A DNA stretch of 64,000 nt from Ariolimax columbianus (GCA_036924085.1 JAVGWX010000005.1:79753547-79817546), one strand, 5' to 3'; numbered from the stretch's first letter, positions 34,196 through 46,826 are shown. Notes: generated by a model not told the origin, from the sequence alone. Translations and numbers: made by a program.

Positions 34196-34699
34196 GTATA
34201 ATCGCGTCTAATTTTTGGTAGATCAAGAAAAGTAAATTCAACAATGTCACACCATTTTCGCTTAGTTAGGTGGCCTGCAGTTGTATATCGTATTTTAACA
34301 AATGTACCATTGGACAAACGTGAAGAGGTTTAATAAAAAAAATGAGCTTTGTTTATTAGTTATTATTATTATTGTTGTTGTCTTCCACCAGGCATAATAA
34401 GTTACAGGAAGTAAAGCATATAATCGTACTATTAATATCAACATGAACATGTGAATGCCACACTATGGAAGATAAGGAAACGCACCTTCTACTGGCCGAA
34501 CAGATGGATTGACAGAACAATAGGATTGCTCCTGGCTATCTAGCATCATATACTGAACTCCCTACCTGATTTAATGCCATAATTCCAATGCTCCGGGATT
34601 ATTTTCATATAACGCTATGACAAAAAGGTCTCTTATTTTATTCCAAGGACACCATAAAAGATAAAAAGAGTACAATAACACTATTTGACAGCGATGTCT
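34196..34699. other. Nothing recognised
   Basis: AT-rich sequence with a short ATT/GTT run near 34355-34380. Confidence 0.35.
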
Positions 34700-35290
<591 letters not shown>

Positions 35291-35583
35291 GATAGATTAA
35301 AGAGTTAAGTTTTATAGTTTCAGGGATTCCATCTTACTAGTATTCCATGAGTTAGAAAGATTCATATTTGTTTAGTAAGTTAGGCTGTTTTATCATGTTG
35401 TAACAAATACCCTTTTGGTAATAAATGATTATCGTTTTCTATGTTTAACATACGTTTTAGTGTTTTGCTATGTTGAAGTCTTAACGTCAAGTATTAGATA
35501 TTGTAACTCTTACACACAGTCTTAAGGATAGTTCTATCTCATATGCGTAGTAGATGTAATTGGTGTTTAAATTTTGTGACTAC

Positions 35584-36199
35584 AATGAGTATAAAAGTCA
35601 AGTTCATAACACTCCATACAATTGCATTGAAGATGTATAAATATTTTTGTACAGAGGGTAACAGCGTTGCAAAGTGTATCGAAATATTTCCAACCCTGTA
35701 AATTGAACTATTCACGTGTTGGGTTAAGGTAAATGGTCATTTGATCGATTGCTCCAAGATTATGGAAGTTCGTGTTCCATAAAGACTAGTACGCAAGGAA
35801 GAGATTTGTAGCATGGTTGATTCCAAAGAAACAATGACACTAAGGAAATTGAAGTCTTAAATGAGAACACACAATGACGTTGATGTATCAAAATCTAAAT
35901 TGTGGAAAACTGTTAGGACCATAAAGTATGTTAGCGGAAGACACGTCATCTGCGAGAACCTGTATCTAGTATCCACGAAAGGCAAGTATGTTAGCGGAAG
36001 ACACGTCATCTGCGAGAACCTGCATCTAGTATCCACGAAAGGCAAGTATGTTAGCGGAAGACACGTCATCTGCGAGAACCTGCATCTAGTATCCACGAAA
36101 GGCAAGTATTTACGTGAAGTACACGATATGCGTAAACAATGTTATAATATTGTGAATGTGGATGAAAGTTGGATAAACGATCACCAAACAAGTGTTTAA
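35584..36199 (+). mobile_element. DDE transposase relic (copy 1) with internal 60-bp triplication
   Basis: It begins MSIKVKFITLH, KMYKYFC, then a TLRKLK...RTHNDVDVSKSKLWKTV segment like the helix-turn-helix of IS630/Tc1-like transposases, then YNIVNVDESWINDHQTS, the first catalytic Asp block (DE-W). Between them a 60-bp segment (VSGRHVICENLHLVSTKGKY) is present three times at 35926-36112. The rest of the catalytic domain is absent. Part of it aligns with 50429-50960. Confidence 0.65.
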
Positions 36200-37139
36200 G
36201 ATTGAACTCCTTTGGATAAAAGTAAAAAAGACAAGCAGCAGCTGAAAATAAAACTTTCAACTATGCGATATGAAAGAACTGACATACGCTGCTCTTACAA
36301 ATATAAACAAAGATTATTGCGCTAAATGTGAGGTCCATGTCTTGAAATAGAAATAGGGCTAATGAAACAAATATGGACTGTCTTCGTTCTTCCGAGAACA
36401 GTCATCAATGTGTTGGAATCGTCCGACTCTGATTAAGTGACAAATTTACTTACATGTTTGGTTTAGAAGACATAGAATTTTCCATCAGCATAGCAAAACG
36501 GTGCTTTAACAGGGCTACCCAAAATCAGCTAGAAGATTGATCTCAGAACTGAATTACAACCATTAATGTTTTGCTCCAACATCTATTTATAAAACGGAAA
36601 CAATCTATCTGAAGTATGTATCTTCAAAGCTGTACATTTCATGTGCTTTTACATTATCACACATTTTTGTCTACGAAATGCGCAGTTACTTTTTACAGTT
36701 CATAAAACACACGAACTACATTAAAAAAGGGCATTATGTGGGAACTAGTGTAGAAAATCTTATTCAAATTGGAGAGACTCCTACGCCTAAAGAAAGACAA
36801 TTGTTTTTGTTAAGTTACGGTAAATTATTTTCTGCAAGGACAAAATAATTCCTTTGCTAACAGAGATCAAAGAAACTAGCCACAGTAAGAAAATGGCACT
36901 ACCTGATATACTGTAAATTATATAGTCATTGGGACATAGAAAAGATAAGTCTACGTGCAAGAAATCACGCTTATCGGATAAGGGTTATTGGGATATTAGA
37001 CGACCATCATTGTGAAACGGAAAATACTTGACACATGAAAGTTTCGTCATTTAGCCGGCGGTTTTTCAAGAGGGTTTCTCCGTGAGTCAGCATGCCTGTA
37101 TCTAAAGAAGGCCATAGCTCGATTAACCCAGGAAGAAAT
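36200..37139. other. Nothing recognised
   Basis: AT-rich sequence between transposase relics, possibly containing decayed parts of either, but no motif that I can defend. Confidence 0.35.
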
Positions 37140-37378
37140 AGATCAACACGAGTGACAACTTCTTGAACATCAATCTTACAGCCCCGGCTTAGCCACCTAC
37201 CTGGTGCACTAAAAACGCACTTTGACGGGAAATGTTTTGAGCAGGACAAAAATGTTCAACGTGAAATTCTTATGTGACTAAGACTGCAGACCAAGACTTG
37301 TATGCTGCAGCTTTTGGTGCACTAATAAAGCGATGGGATAGGTGTATCAATGTTGGTAGAGATTATGTTGAGAAATAA
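37140..37378 (+). mobile_element. mariner transposase C-terminus
   Basis: The plus strand, with frameshifts, reads LLEHQSYSPGLA, KTHFDGKCFEQDKNVQREIL and FGALIKRWDRCINVGRDYVE with its stop. This is the end of a mariner transposase distinct from those at 24417 and 34700. The catalytic residues are not recognisable. Confidence 0.72.
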
Positions 37379-37491
37379 GGGGCAATGTCAGTGCAATAAT
37401 ATTGGTTTTCAAGTTCTTATCTAATTTTTTTTTTAAGAACTATTTATTGACTTGCCCTCGTAAGTCAAAGCCCACTTATTAAATCTCACCT

Positions 37492-37869
37492 GACAAAGCC
37501 AGATACATGACCAAATGGGAAACCGAACATACTGGTTACACCAAAAACGATGCCTATTACCAGTTGAACCGAAGAGAGCAGGTCGTTGTCTTCAGACTTC
37601 GCACTGGCCACAATAGACTGAGGTACCACCTATTCAACAAATTGAAGATAGGTGGTACCGACGAATGCCCGTGCGGTACCGGTAAAATGACCGCTGAACA
37701 TCTGCTGCAGAACTGCTCGACATATGAGGATCAGAGAGAGCAGATGTGGCCATCACCAGTGGAACTGCAAGACAAGCTCTATGGCAGCGGCGACAGCCTC
37801 AGGATGACCGCCGCTTTTTTCGAAAAAATAATGGTTACTGTCTGACTGCGTACGAAGAAGAAGAAGAAG
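37492..37869 (+). mobile_element. 5'-truncated GAA-tailed LINE with target duplication
   Basis: It encodes the last ~115 residues of the LINE without a stop (ARYMTKWETEHTGYTKND, LRTGHNRLRYHLFNK, DECPCGTGKMTAEHLLQNC, FFEKIMVTV and stop) and a (GAA)n tail. The 11-bp AAATCTCACCT lies on both sides (37481-37491 and 37870-37880). Confidence 0.95.
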
Positions 37870-37880
37870 AAATCTCACCT

Positions 37881-38224
37881 GGGATCAAGATGCTGAGCAG
37901 CGCATGAGCTGCAGTGGTCATAGCTCACTGATAGCGCCAGGGCCAGCGAACCATAACTGACAAGACCCTTCTACACCTCCACGTGGTGATCCTGGATAAC
38001 AGGCTGCAGCAGGAAAGACTGGCTAAGAAGAAGGGATTGAAGGAAGAGGGAATGCTAACCCGGTACTAAGAAAATGCTTGCTGAAGTTGGACCGAAAGGT
38101 GCAAATATCGCAGCCAAGCTGTAAACTATGACACAACGCATTCCGTTCGCTGGACTACATTCTGCTACTTACCCTTTCAGGGTTTGGTAGTGGGAGATTG
38201 AGAACGAAGAAGAAGAAGAAGAAG
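37881..38224 (+). mobile_element. ~350-bp GAA-tailed SINE, full length
   Basis: It starts GATCAAGATGCTGAGCAGCG and ends TTGAGAACGAAGAAGAAG. It directly follows the LINE and is flanked by AAATCTCACCT at 37870-37880 and 38225-38235. No clear box A/B is visible in its head, so the RNA ancestor is unknown. Confidence 0.93.
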
Positions 38225-38235
38225 AAATCTCACCT

Positions 38236-38692
38236 TATTAAAAGTCCGAAAATGTCAAATAAATAACATATAATCACATTGTTCTTCAGGCATTTGGACG
38301 TCAGAGTGCCGCAGTTTCATATCAATAATCAACTTGCATTAGAACCATTGGGCATATCCCTTTTTCTGAAATGTAAGCATGTCAGATGCTGAATTAAAGA
38401 TGGTCAGTAATGTGCTTGACCACCAAGGGTATCGATACAAACCAGACAACGTTACATCGTGAATAAAATCATCCATGTTTTTGTGTGCCAGAGGGATCGA
38501 CTACTACTCATGTTTAAAGTTTTTAAACATTTGAAATCACCAGTTGGTGGATGGCTACCTCTTGCCAAAAATAATTTTCTGGCGTGAGATGCAGAAAGGC
38601 GAACGCTCCCAATGAGGTAACAAAAAAAGCGCTTTAAAGACACACTAAAAACATCTTTAAAAGCATTCAGCATAAACCTCGAAACATGGGCA
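38236..38692. other. Nothing recognised
   Basis: No domain or array seen. Confidence 0.35.
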
Positions 38693-39004
38693 GATGGCGC
38701 AAAAGACCGTACAACCTGGCGTACAGTTCTCAGCAGAGGAGCAGTGCCATGCGAGGCTTAAAAAAAGACTGCAGCAGAACAACGGAGAAAGGCCAGAACA
38801 GCCTGTGAAATATCAGTCTCGAAAAGTGAACTCTCCATGCCCTAGCTGTCTACGAGTATGCAGATCTCAAATCGGACTTGTCAGCCACCTCCGTACCCAT
38901 CTGCAATCCGGAATTACATACTACTCGGCTGGAAGGACTGGTTAAAAACGAAAAAAGTAAAGGTCCTCATCAAGGGTGATGGACGAAAACAAACAAGCAA
39001 ACAA
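38693..39004 (+). mobile_element. LINE C-terminal fragment with C2H2 finger
   Basis: The plus strand reads AKDRTTWRTVLSRGAVPCEA (the usual end of a LINE RT) and, after a frameshift, CPSCLRVCRSQIGLVSHLRT-H, a C-x2-C-x12-H-x3-H zinc finger known at the C-terminus of some LINE polyproteins. Sequence after it (GATGGACGAAAACAAACAAG) is likely 3' UTR. Confidence 0.65.
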
Positions 39005-39032
39005 ACACCCACACACACACACACACACACAC
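39005..39032. repeat. (AC)n microsatellite
   Basis: About 12 AC dinucleotides. Confidence 0.97.
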
Positions 39033-39603
39033 ACCCACCCATCCACCCACCTCTTGCCGACTGTACTAAGCAGTTCCAAAGGTGCTCTATTGAGATAGAG
39101 AAATAGACGAGAAGGAATGAAGAACGGAGTACGAGTAGCTCAACAACAAAAATAGCTAATCCATTCTATCACTTCACCACTTTTATTTACACTTTTCTCG
39201 TGTGATTTCTAGTCATGTAATTGACTGGCTATATCGTTAGGTTCTTCATAACAATGTCTTCGCTATTGACTCTTTCTTACCTTAATCTTCTTCTGTATAC
39301 ATTGGTTGTTGACGTGTTCTTTGAAACTATGGTGCGTTTGTATAACATGCTTGCTCGTTGTGCGAGTTTGTTTGTTCTGTGTGTCAGTCGCGAGAATATG
39401 GCCACTTTCACAATGAGGGCATGTCATAGAAACGACTAACAGTACGGTCTAATCTATTGATAGTAGAAAACTATGTTTGTGGCAGAGAGGAGAATATGAT
39501 CACTGAAATACTGAGGGCTTGTCATAGAGACGACTAACAGTACGGTTTAATCTATTTATAGTAGCAAATTATCTTTGCAACAGAGAGTAGAATATAGTCA
39601 GGC
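39033..39603. other. Nothing recognised; short partial duplication
   Basis: GACTAACAGTACGGT and neighbours occur at 39433 and 39533, about 100 bp apart. Confidence 0.4.
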
Positions 39604-40730
39604 ACAAGAAGAAAGAAAGGTTTAGAAACATTCAAAACGGGACTATGACCATTTACGACAGACACAAGAAGACAGAAAGCTACGGAAACACCAAAACGAG
39701 ACTATGAACTTTAAAGCCAGACACAAGAAGGAATTATTGAAACATCAAGACGAGATTGTGACTATTCACACCAGACACAAGAAGGAAGTATTGAAACATG
39801 AAGACGAGATTGTGACTATTCACACCAGACACAAGAAGGAAGTATTGAAACATCAAGACCAGACAGTGACCATTCACACCAGGCACAAGAAGGAATTATT
39901 GAAACATCAAGACGAGATTGTGACTATTCACACCAGACACAAGAAGGAAGTATTGAAACATCAAGACCAGACAGTGACTATTCACACCAGACACAAGAAG
40001 GAAGTATTGAAACATCAAGACGAGACTATCACTATTCACACCAGGCACAAGAAGGAAGTATTGAAACATCAAGACCAGACAGTGACCATTCACACCAGGC
40101 ACAAGAAGGAATTATTGAAACATCAAGACGAGATTGTGACTATTCACACCAGACACAAGAAGGAATTATTGAAACATCAAGACGAGACTATCACCATTCA
40201 AACCAGGCACAAGAAGGAATTATTGAAACATCAAGACGAGACTATCACCATTCACACCAGGCACAAGAAGGAATTATTGAAACATCAAGACGAGACTATC
40301 ACCATTCACACCAGGCACAAGAAGGAAGTATTGAAACATCAAGACGAGACTATCACCATTCACACCAGGCACAAGAAGGAATTATTGAAACATCAAGACG
40401 AGACTATCACCATTCACACCAGGCACAAGAAGGAATTCTTGAAACATCAAGACGAGACTATCACCATTCACACCAGGCACAAGAAGGAAGTATTGAAACA
40501 TCAAGACGAGATTGTGACCATTCACACCAGGCATAAAAAGAAATAGAGCTATACAAACACGAAGACGACACAACGACCATTCATGCCAGACACGAGAAGA
40601 CAGAAAGTTATAGAAACACGAAGACGACACAACGACCATTCATGCCAGACACAAGACGACAGAAAGCTATAGAAACATGAAGACGACACAACAACCATTC
40701 ACGCCAGACATAAAAAGGAAGCTATAGAAG
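39604..40730. repeat. 54-bp minisatellite, about 20 units, open in frame
   Basis: The unit encodes the 18 residues RHKKELLKHQDEIVTIHT on the plus strand, open from 39704 to 40546 (280 codons). Many unit differences change amino acids (Val/Leu, Glu/Gln, Ile/Thr), the other strand is open too, and outer units are decayed with stops. I take it as an array, not a gene, although a charged helical repeat protein cannot be fully excluded. Confidence 0.9.
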
Positions 40731-41384
40731 AATCCAGGTGAGTGGTGTCGGATTGACCAGTATAGTCCATTGAACCTTACAAGCATGTCACGAGATTTGA
40801 TTAAAAATTGATGTGCATGAAGCTCGCAACCTCATTATGTCAACCGATGTTATTATAACAGCCACTGCAAATTATCATACATACAATTGTTGTTGTTAAC
40901 GGACCAGCTGCAGTGTTGGTACTATGCTTCACTTGTAACGAAAATGTGTAGTATCTATGAACGGTATAAAACTAGTTTTGGCAACCAGTGGGATAAGTTA
41001 GATCATGACCCAATGAGCTGCCGTAGATAAATACGTCCACAAAGCCAGGTGGCGTCTACCAGGCCGACCCAGTTTAGCGCAGTCTACCCATCCACTCACT
41101 GACAACACCCACTAGCCGGTGCGCGAGCCACATCAACCCAACTTGACTCATTTCACGCGCGGTAATGCTGCCTGTGTGGTATACCTTGTTTTCAAAACAG
41201 GAAAGAATTTCAGGTTAGTTTGTGGCTAGTTTTTTAATAACTGAGTGGTTATCACAAAGGTAGCGGTTTCAACTCTTTGTCTGGACACGCTCCAGTCTAC
41301 TTGGTTGTAAACGAGCGCCTGATGTACTGCTGAGGTAGTAAAGGCAATGAGGAAAGGAAATGGTCACCGCAAGTGAGTCAGCAA
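40731..41384. other. Nothing recognised
   Basis: A GC-richer part at 41030-41170 has no recognised domain. Confidence 0.35.
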
Positions 41385-41998
41385 GTCCAGGTAATAGTGA
41401 AAAAGGCAAATAGTATTAGGTATGATAAAAAGAAATATTAAACATAGGAGTAAGGAAGTAATTGTCAAGCTGTATAAAGCATTAGTTATACCTAGATTGG
41501 AGTACTGTGTTCAGGTATGGAGTCCGTATCGTAGAGAAGATATAGACATACAAAGAAGAGCGACGAAACTGATAGTGGGATTCCAGAATTACAGTTATGA
41601 GGAAAGACTCAGATTAAAACCGGTCCACAGTGTTTAGAAAAGAGAAGAATTCGAGGTGACTTAATACAGGTTATAAGATAATCAAAGGAGAGGATAATTA
41701 AACTATAATACGTTTTTTCCCAAAATACTACCACCTACAAGAAAAAGTGGGCATAGCTACAAATTAACTTACGAAATGTAAAGATGAGATATAAGAAAAT
41801 ATGTTTTTAGTCAGAGAGTGACCAATGCTTGAAATGCATTGCCATAGGAAGTAGTGTAGGCAGGGACAATTAATGCATTTAAAAACAGATTGGATGCGCA
41901 TTACTTTTAGAGCAAGGAAATACAAATGAAACTAGTTGTATACAGACTCTACAGAGTCTTATAAACCAGTATAAAGACTTCAAGTTAAATTAAGTAAA
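41385..41998 (+). mobile_element. CR1-like LINE, 3' part
   Basis: The plus strand encodes KKANS-LGMIKRNIKHRSKE, LVIPRLEYCVQVWSPYRRED, RRATKLIVGFQNYSYEERLR and, with frameshifts, the C-terminus and a TTGTATACAGACTCTACAGA / TTAAATTAAG tail, as in 18055-19885. It is 5' truncated and inactive. Confidence 0.92.
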
Positions 41999-42380
41999 TA
42001 AATAAAACGGAAAATTAATGCAATGAAGTCTTAAGCACTTCATCCCCGCCGATAGTGTCGGCCATTTAAACCACATTTGCATTATTTTTCTACTTGTGTC
42101 GTGCCATTGACAATGATAGTGAAGTGACTGTGTTCTTGTTGCCAGTGTATTTTGTTGTCACAGATAATGGTGGCATAGTTGAGCAGCACTGAACTCAAAC
42201 ATGCTAAAGTTGAATGTCTCTTCTTACCCAGTTTCGTAATTTTAAACGACCATTGTTTATTGTTGGTATATTGCCGGAACAAGCATTTGGATCTGCATAT
42301 CGGAAATTCTTTCATTACTTTAAAGAAATTGAAAAGAAAATCCGCCCAACACAAAAATAAAAATCTTTAACTCCAATGTG

Positions 42381-42750
42381 GATCAAGATGCTGAGCAGCG
42401 TATGAGCTGCAGTGGTCAGCGACCCATAGCTGACTGCTAGCGTCAGGGCCGGCGAAACAGAGCTGCCAAGACCCTCCTACACCTTCACGCGGTGATCCTG
42501 GATAACAGGCTGCAGCAGGGCAGACTGACTAAGGAGAACGGATCGAAGAATGAATACTAACCCGGTACTAAAAAAAACTTCCTGAAGTCGGATGTGTTGG
42601 ACCGAAAGGTGCAAATATCGCAGTCAATCTGTAAACTACGACACATCGCATTCCGTTCTCTGGACTTCATTCTGCTACTTAAGCTCTTTCAGGGTTTGGT
42701 AGCGGGAGGTTGAGAACGAACGAAGCCAAGCCAAGCCAAGCCAAGCCAAG
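42381..42750 (+). mobile_element. ~350-bp SINE with (GCCAA)n tail
   Basis: Full length from GATCAAGATGCTGAGCAGCG to GAGAACGAACGAA, then a (GCCAA)n tail in place of GAA. A possible short target duplication CCAATGT flanks it (42373-42379 and 42751-42757). Confidence 0.92.
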
Positions 42751-42839
42751 CCAATGTAGTCGGTTAATATTGTATGGTTCTGAAAGAAGAGGGACAACAA
42801 AAACAGAGAAATAGCGAGAGACTTTCCTAAATAAGTGCT

Positions 42840-43165
42840 TGCAAGGATAGAGAGATTGAAATGGTATGATAAGATCACTAATGTAGAACTGTGTGACAGA
42901 GCCAGATGGATATCAGTGGAGCATGGCGCGAGGAGCAGGCGCTGGCGTTGAATCGCACACCCGTTACGGAAATAGCATTAAAAGATTGTGTCTGTTACAA
43001 AAAATCCCAGAGGCAAGAAAAGTAGAGGCAAACCAAAACACATAAGGAGAAGAGAGCTCGAAACACACATAAATGGAACACGGAGGACGTATTTAGAGCT
43101 GCAACTGATAGGTCAGGACAGGAGGACGTGTATTTATTGGATACATGTGCTCCACAGGAAGCTTC
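42840..43165 (+). mobile_element. LINE C-terminal relic
   Basis: The plus strand shows ERLKWYDKITNVELCDRA, RRWRWIGHTLRK, then KNPRGKKSRGKPKHIRRREL and LELQLIGQDRR, the tail of a LINE RT, with frameshifts. Confidence 0.7.
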
Positions 43166-43556
43166 ACGATTTTGATTAATGGTCTATGCTCCCCGAGTCG
43201 TGCACATGTTGACCGAAACAAGCCCACTGTAACCGTCCAAACAGTTAGTGTTGTTGTTGGAAGCTATTCGTGCTAAGTTGAGTTAACCCTTGACTACAGT
43301 TTTTGGGTAGCGGGTTACAATGTTTATGACTACTTCCTGATACCAGAGAAGGTGGACCAGGGTCCTCCTGCACACTAGAGAAGGTGGAGCAGGGTCTTCC
43401 TGGGTGTAGTGCAATGTGAAGCTCTTCAGCATTCTCAGAACTAGGGATAGGATACTGTCGATCACAACATCGTTGACCAGACTGCTGTGATGCAGTCTTT
43501 TTCCATGAGCACGAACGAGGACACGAGGTGAGGTTTCAATTAATAGGTTTGACATG
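43166..43556. other. Nothing recognised; short duplication
   Basis: AGAGAAGGTGGACCAGGGTC recurs 30 bp later as AGAGAAGGTGGAGCAGGGTC (43345-43400). Confidence 0.5.
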
Positions 43557-44285
43557 GCCATATTACTCTTCGCTCCCACCTTGATCAGAATGTTTCACCT
43601 GACCCTGATTACTCTTCGCTCCCACCTTGATCAGTATATTTCACCTGACCCTGATTACTCTTCGCTCCCACCTTGATCAGTATGTATCACCTGAACGTAA
43701 TTACTCTTCGCTCCTACATTGATCAGTATGTTTCACATAACCCTGATTACTCCTCGCTCCCACCTTGATCAAAACTGACCCTGATCACTCCTCGCTCCCA
43801 CCTTGCCCAGTCTGTTTCACCTGTCCCTGATAACTCTTCGCTACCACATCGATCAGTATGTTTCACCTGACCCAGATTGCTCTTCGCTCCCACATTGATC
43901 AGTAGGTTTCGCCTGACCATTATGTTTAACCTTTCTCTAATTACTCTTCAATTCAACCTTGATCAGTATGTTTCCCTGACCATGATTACTCTTACCTCCT
44001 GCCCTGATCAGTATGTTTAACCTGGCTTTAATTACTCTTCAATCCAACCGTGATCAGTATGTTTAACCTGGCTTTTATTACTCTTCAATCCAACCGTGAT
44101 CAGTATGTTTAACCTGGCTTTAATTACTCTTCAATCCAACCGTGATCAGTATGTTTAACCTGGCTTTAATTACTCTTCAATCCAACCGTGATCAGTATGT
44201 TTAACCTGGCTCTAATTACTCTTCGATCCAGTATTGATCAAAAGTGTTTCATCTATCCCTGATTACTCTTCGCTTCCACGAAGTA
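43557..44285. repeat. 46-bp minisatellite, about 15 units
   Basis: The unit contains CTTGATCAGTATGTTTCACC, TGACCCTGATTACTCTTCGC and TCCCAC. A right-hand subfamily (AACCTGGCTTTAATTACTCT) is more homogeneous. Single related units occur at 10813-10860 and about 965-1025. Confidence 0.95.
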
Positions 44286-44423
44286 GTCACACGTCGCTAA
44301 ATCGCGTTAGCACTCTCTACGTGTAAAAACCATTGCTTTGAAACAGCCACTGTACATGTATCAAAATAGTTACCAAGTAAATCTGAATAAATCAATAAAT
44401 GATCAATTCTTAATGTTAAGAAC

Positions 44424-45565
44424 ATACTTACTTACTTACTTAGTCGCTCCTCTTCTACCGTGAGGTGTAGAGGTTTGTCAGAGAGAACGCCACACTGCTC
44501 TATCCGCCGTCTTTTTCCTGGCCTCTCTCCATTCCAGTCCTCGATCACTTCGGAACTGTCGTATGTTGACATCCCAACGTACTTTGGGGCGTCCTGGGGG
44601 TCTGCGTCCTTGACTTTTTATCTCCCATGACCGCTTTGGTCATTCTACAGACATGGCCAAACTGTAGCTGGGACTGCTCCACTCGTGTCTGCAGGGGTTG
44701 TACTTCAAGATTGCTTCGTATTGTCTGGTTACGGATCTTGTCCCTTTTCGTCACCTGAGCCGCCTTTCTTAGATATCTCATTTCTGAAGTTTGTAGTTGC
44801 TTTTCTTGGGCTGTAGTCATTGCCCATGACTCACATCCATATGTCAGGACAGGCACATAGGTCGAGCAGTATACCTCCATCTTTGTTTTCCTGCTTATTT
44901 CTCTTCTACTGAGGAAACCTCTGTTTATTGCACGGACAAGTCTCCATGCTGCTGCCCTTCGTGCAGTTAACTCTTCTTTGATTGCTCCCCTGCTGTCTAT
45001 TACCACTTCTAGATATTTAAAGTTGCTGACCTGCTCCAGTGCTCGTGTTCCCATGGTTATCTGATGTCTCTTCTCATCTCTGGCGATCACCATGGTTTTT
45101 GTTGCTGATGTGCATTCCTCTCTTCTTCAACTCTTCTTCCCAGACCTGCAAGTTGATCTGGAGATGCGCCTTGGATTTTGTGATCAGGGCCACATCATCT
45201 GCAAACGCTAGTTCCGATTTGTAACTTTGTCTCATCTTCCAGTACCCTACTTCATACTTTTTTGTCCGTTCCTTGCAGGCTTTGATGACTTCACCCATAC
45301 GGAGTATGAAAAAGTACGGTGAAAGAACGTCCCCCTGTCTTACTCCGTTAGTGGTCTTAAACGCTCCTGACTTTTGATTTGATGTCCTCACACAATTTCT
45401 GCATGTTTTATAGAAACTCTGTATGTCAGAGATCAAGGGTCCTGGGATGTTCTTCCTTGTCAGGCACTCTCAGAGTTTATCCCAAGGAACTTTATCAAAT
45501 GCTCTCTCCAAATCCCAAAAGCAGAGATGCATCTCTTTATCATATTCAAGAGCCTTTTCACTTAG
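44424..45565 (-). mobile_element. LINE reverse transcriptase, palm to 3' end
   Basis: The minus strand reads GVRQGDVLSPYFFIL, ELAFADDVALITK (catalytic FADD kept), VSNFKYLEVVIDSRG, YVPVLTYGCESWAMT, MRYLRKAAQVTKRDKIRNQT, FGHVCRM and an EWREARKKTADRAVWRSL end, with a (TAAG)n tail at 44424-44440. Upstream LERAFDKVPWDKLWE is visible. A frameshift near 45090 breaks it, and the fingers and endonuclease are missing. Confidence 0.9.
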
Positions 45566-46045
45566 CTAATATAAGAATATAATTAGGTAATAATAGTCTA
45601 AAACAGTTTTGGTAGAATTAGTTCTGTGCTCCATAGTTCTCAAAAAACAGCACGATAAAGGACGTCACATGTAAAACCATGTGTTTTTGGTGTGTGGAAA
45701 GGAAACATGTTTGAATGACTAATTCAACCATTTCATGTCTTTCTTATGCGAGACACATTCGTCTGTTGAAAACCAATGTTGGTTTCTCAAGCACTTATTG
45801 TTTCGCTGTCATTTCTATTGTTCAGCATGCATGTTTCTCCAGTGATGAATGCCATTATTCCCGTCTTCTCATGTTTGCCACTACTTTGATGACATGGAAG
45901 ATCCCTCACTGACTATACAGCAGTTACCTGCCCCAAGAAAAAATTAGATGGGACTGCACATATTTCATGCAGGTTCATCTGGAAGGCCAAAGGCTGTGAC
46001 TTGTGTTTTAGTAGATTTATGTGAAGAAGATTTGCTCTGTTAATA
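45566..46045. other. Nothing recognised
   Basis: No domain or array that I can support. Confidence 0.35.
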
Positions 46046-46074
46046 ATATATTATAATATATATATAAAATATAC

Positions 46075-46138
<64 letters not shown>
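46046..46138. repeat. (TA)n microsatellite
   Basis: TA dinucleotide tract with a few interruptions. Confidence 0.97.
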
Positions 46139-46141
<3 letters not shown>

Positions 46142-46456
46142 CAGGCGTGGTCGGCGGAGGGGGAGGGGTGTGTGGTTGTATGTATTTTTTAAAGAGACAT
46201 TATAAGCAAGATGTTATTTGCTTCTCGCCAATGAACGACGAGTGTTTTTGAGCTACAGAGTCTTGACTTTGTCATTGACAGTAAGCAATATATTAATCCA
46301 TATATCATTTTCATTAATGAAATATGAAATCATGCTTGAGGCCTGCTTCAAAAATGTCTATGTCCAGGAACAAAAATTTACGTTCGTAGCTTATTCTGTC
46401 CGGCAACGAATTGTGTACTAAAATTATATACATTTTATTTGGATTCAATAGAATTT

Positions 46457-46818
46457 GGCTTGGCTTGGCTTGGCTTCGTTCGTTCTCATTCTGCCGCTAC
46501 CAAACCATGAAAGGGCTTAAGTAGCAGAATGTAGTCCAGAGAACGGAATGCGTTGTGTCATAGTTTACAGATTGACAGCGATATTTGCACCTTTCGGTCC
46601 AACACATCCGACTTCAGCACGCATTTTTTGAGTATTAGCATTCCATCTTCGATCCCTTCTCCTTAGCCAGTTTGCCCTGCTGCAGCCTGTTATCCAGGAT
46701 CACTTCGTGGAGGTGTAGAAGGGTCTTGGCAGTTCTGTTTCGCTGGCCCTGACGCTAGCATTCAGCTATGGGTCGATGACCGCTGCAGCTCATGCGCTGC
46801 TCAGCATATTCTGTAAAA
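46457..46818 (-). mobile_element. ~350-bp SINE with (GCCAA)n tail, minus strand
   Basis: This is the reverse complement of the family, with a (GCCAA)n tail at 46457-46476. AGAATTTG is present at 46450-46457 and 46819-46826 as a likely target duplication. The head is complete to CTGAGCAGCGCATG. Confidence 0.93.
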
Positions 46819-46826
46819 AGAATTTG

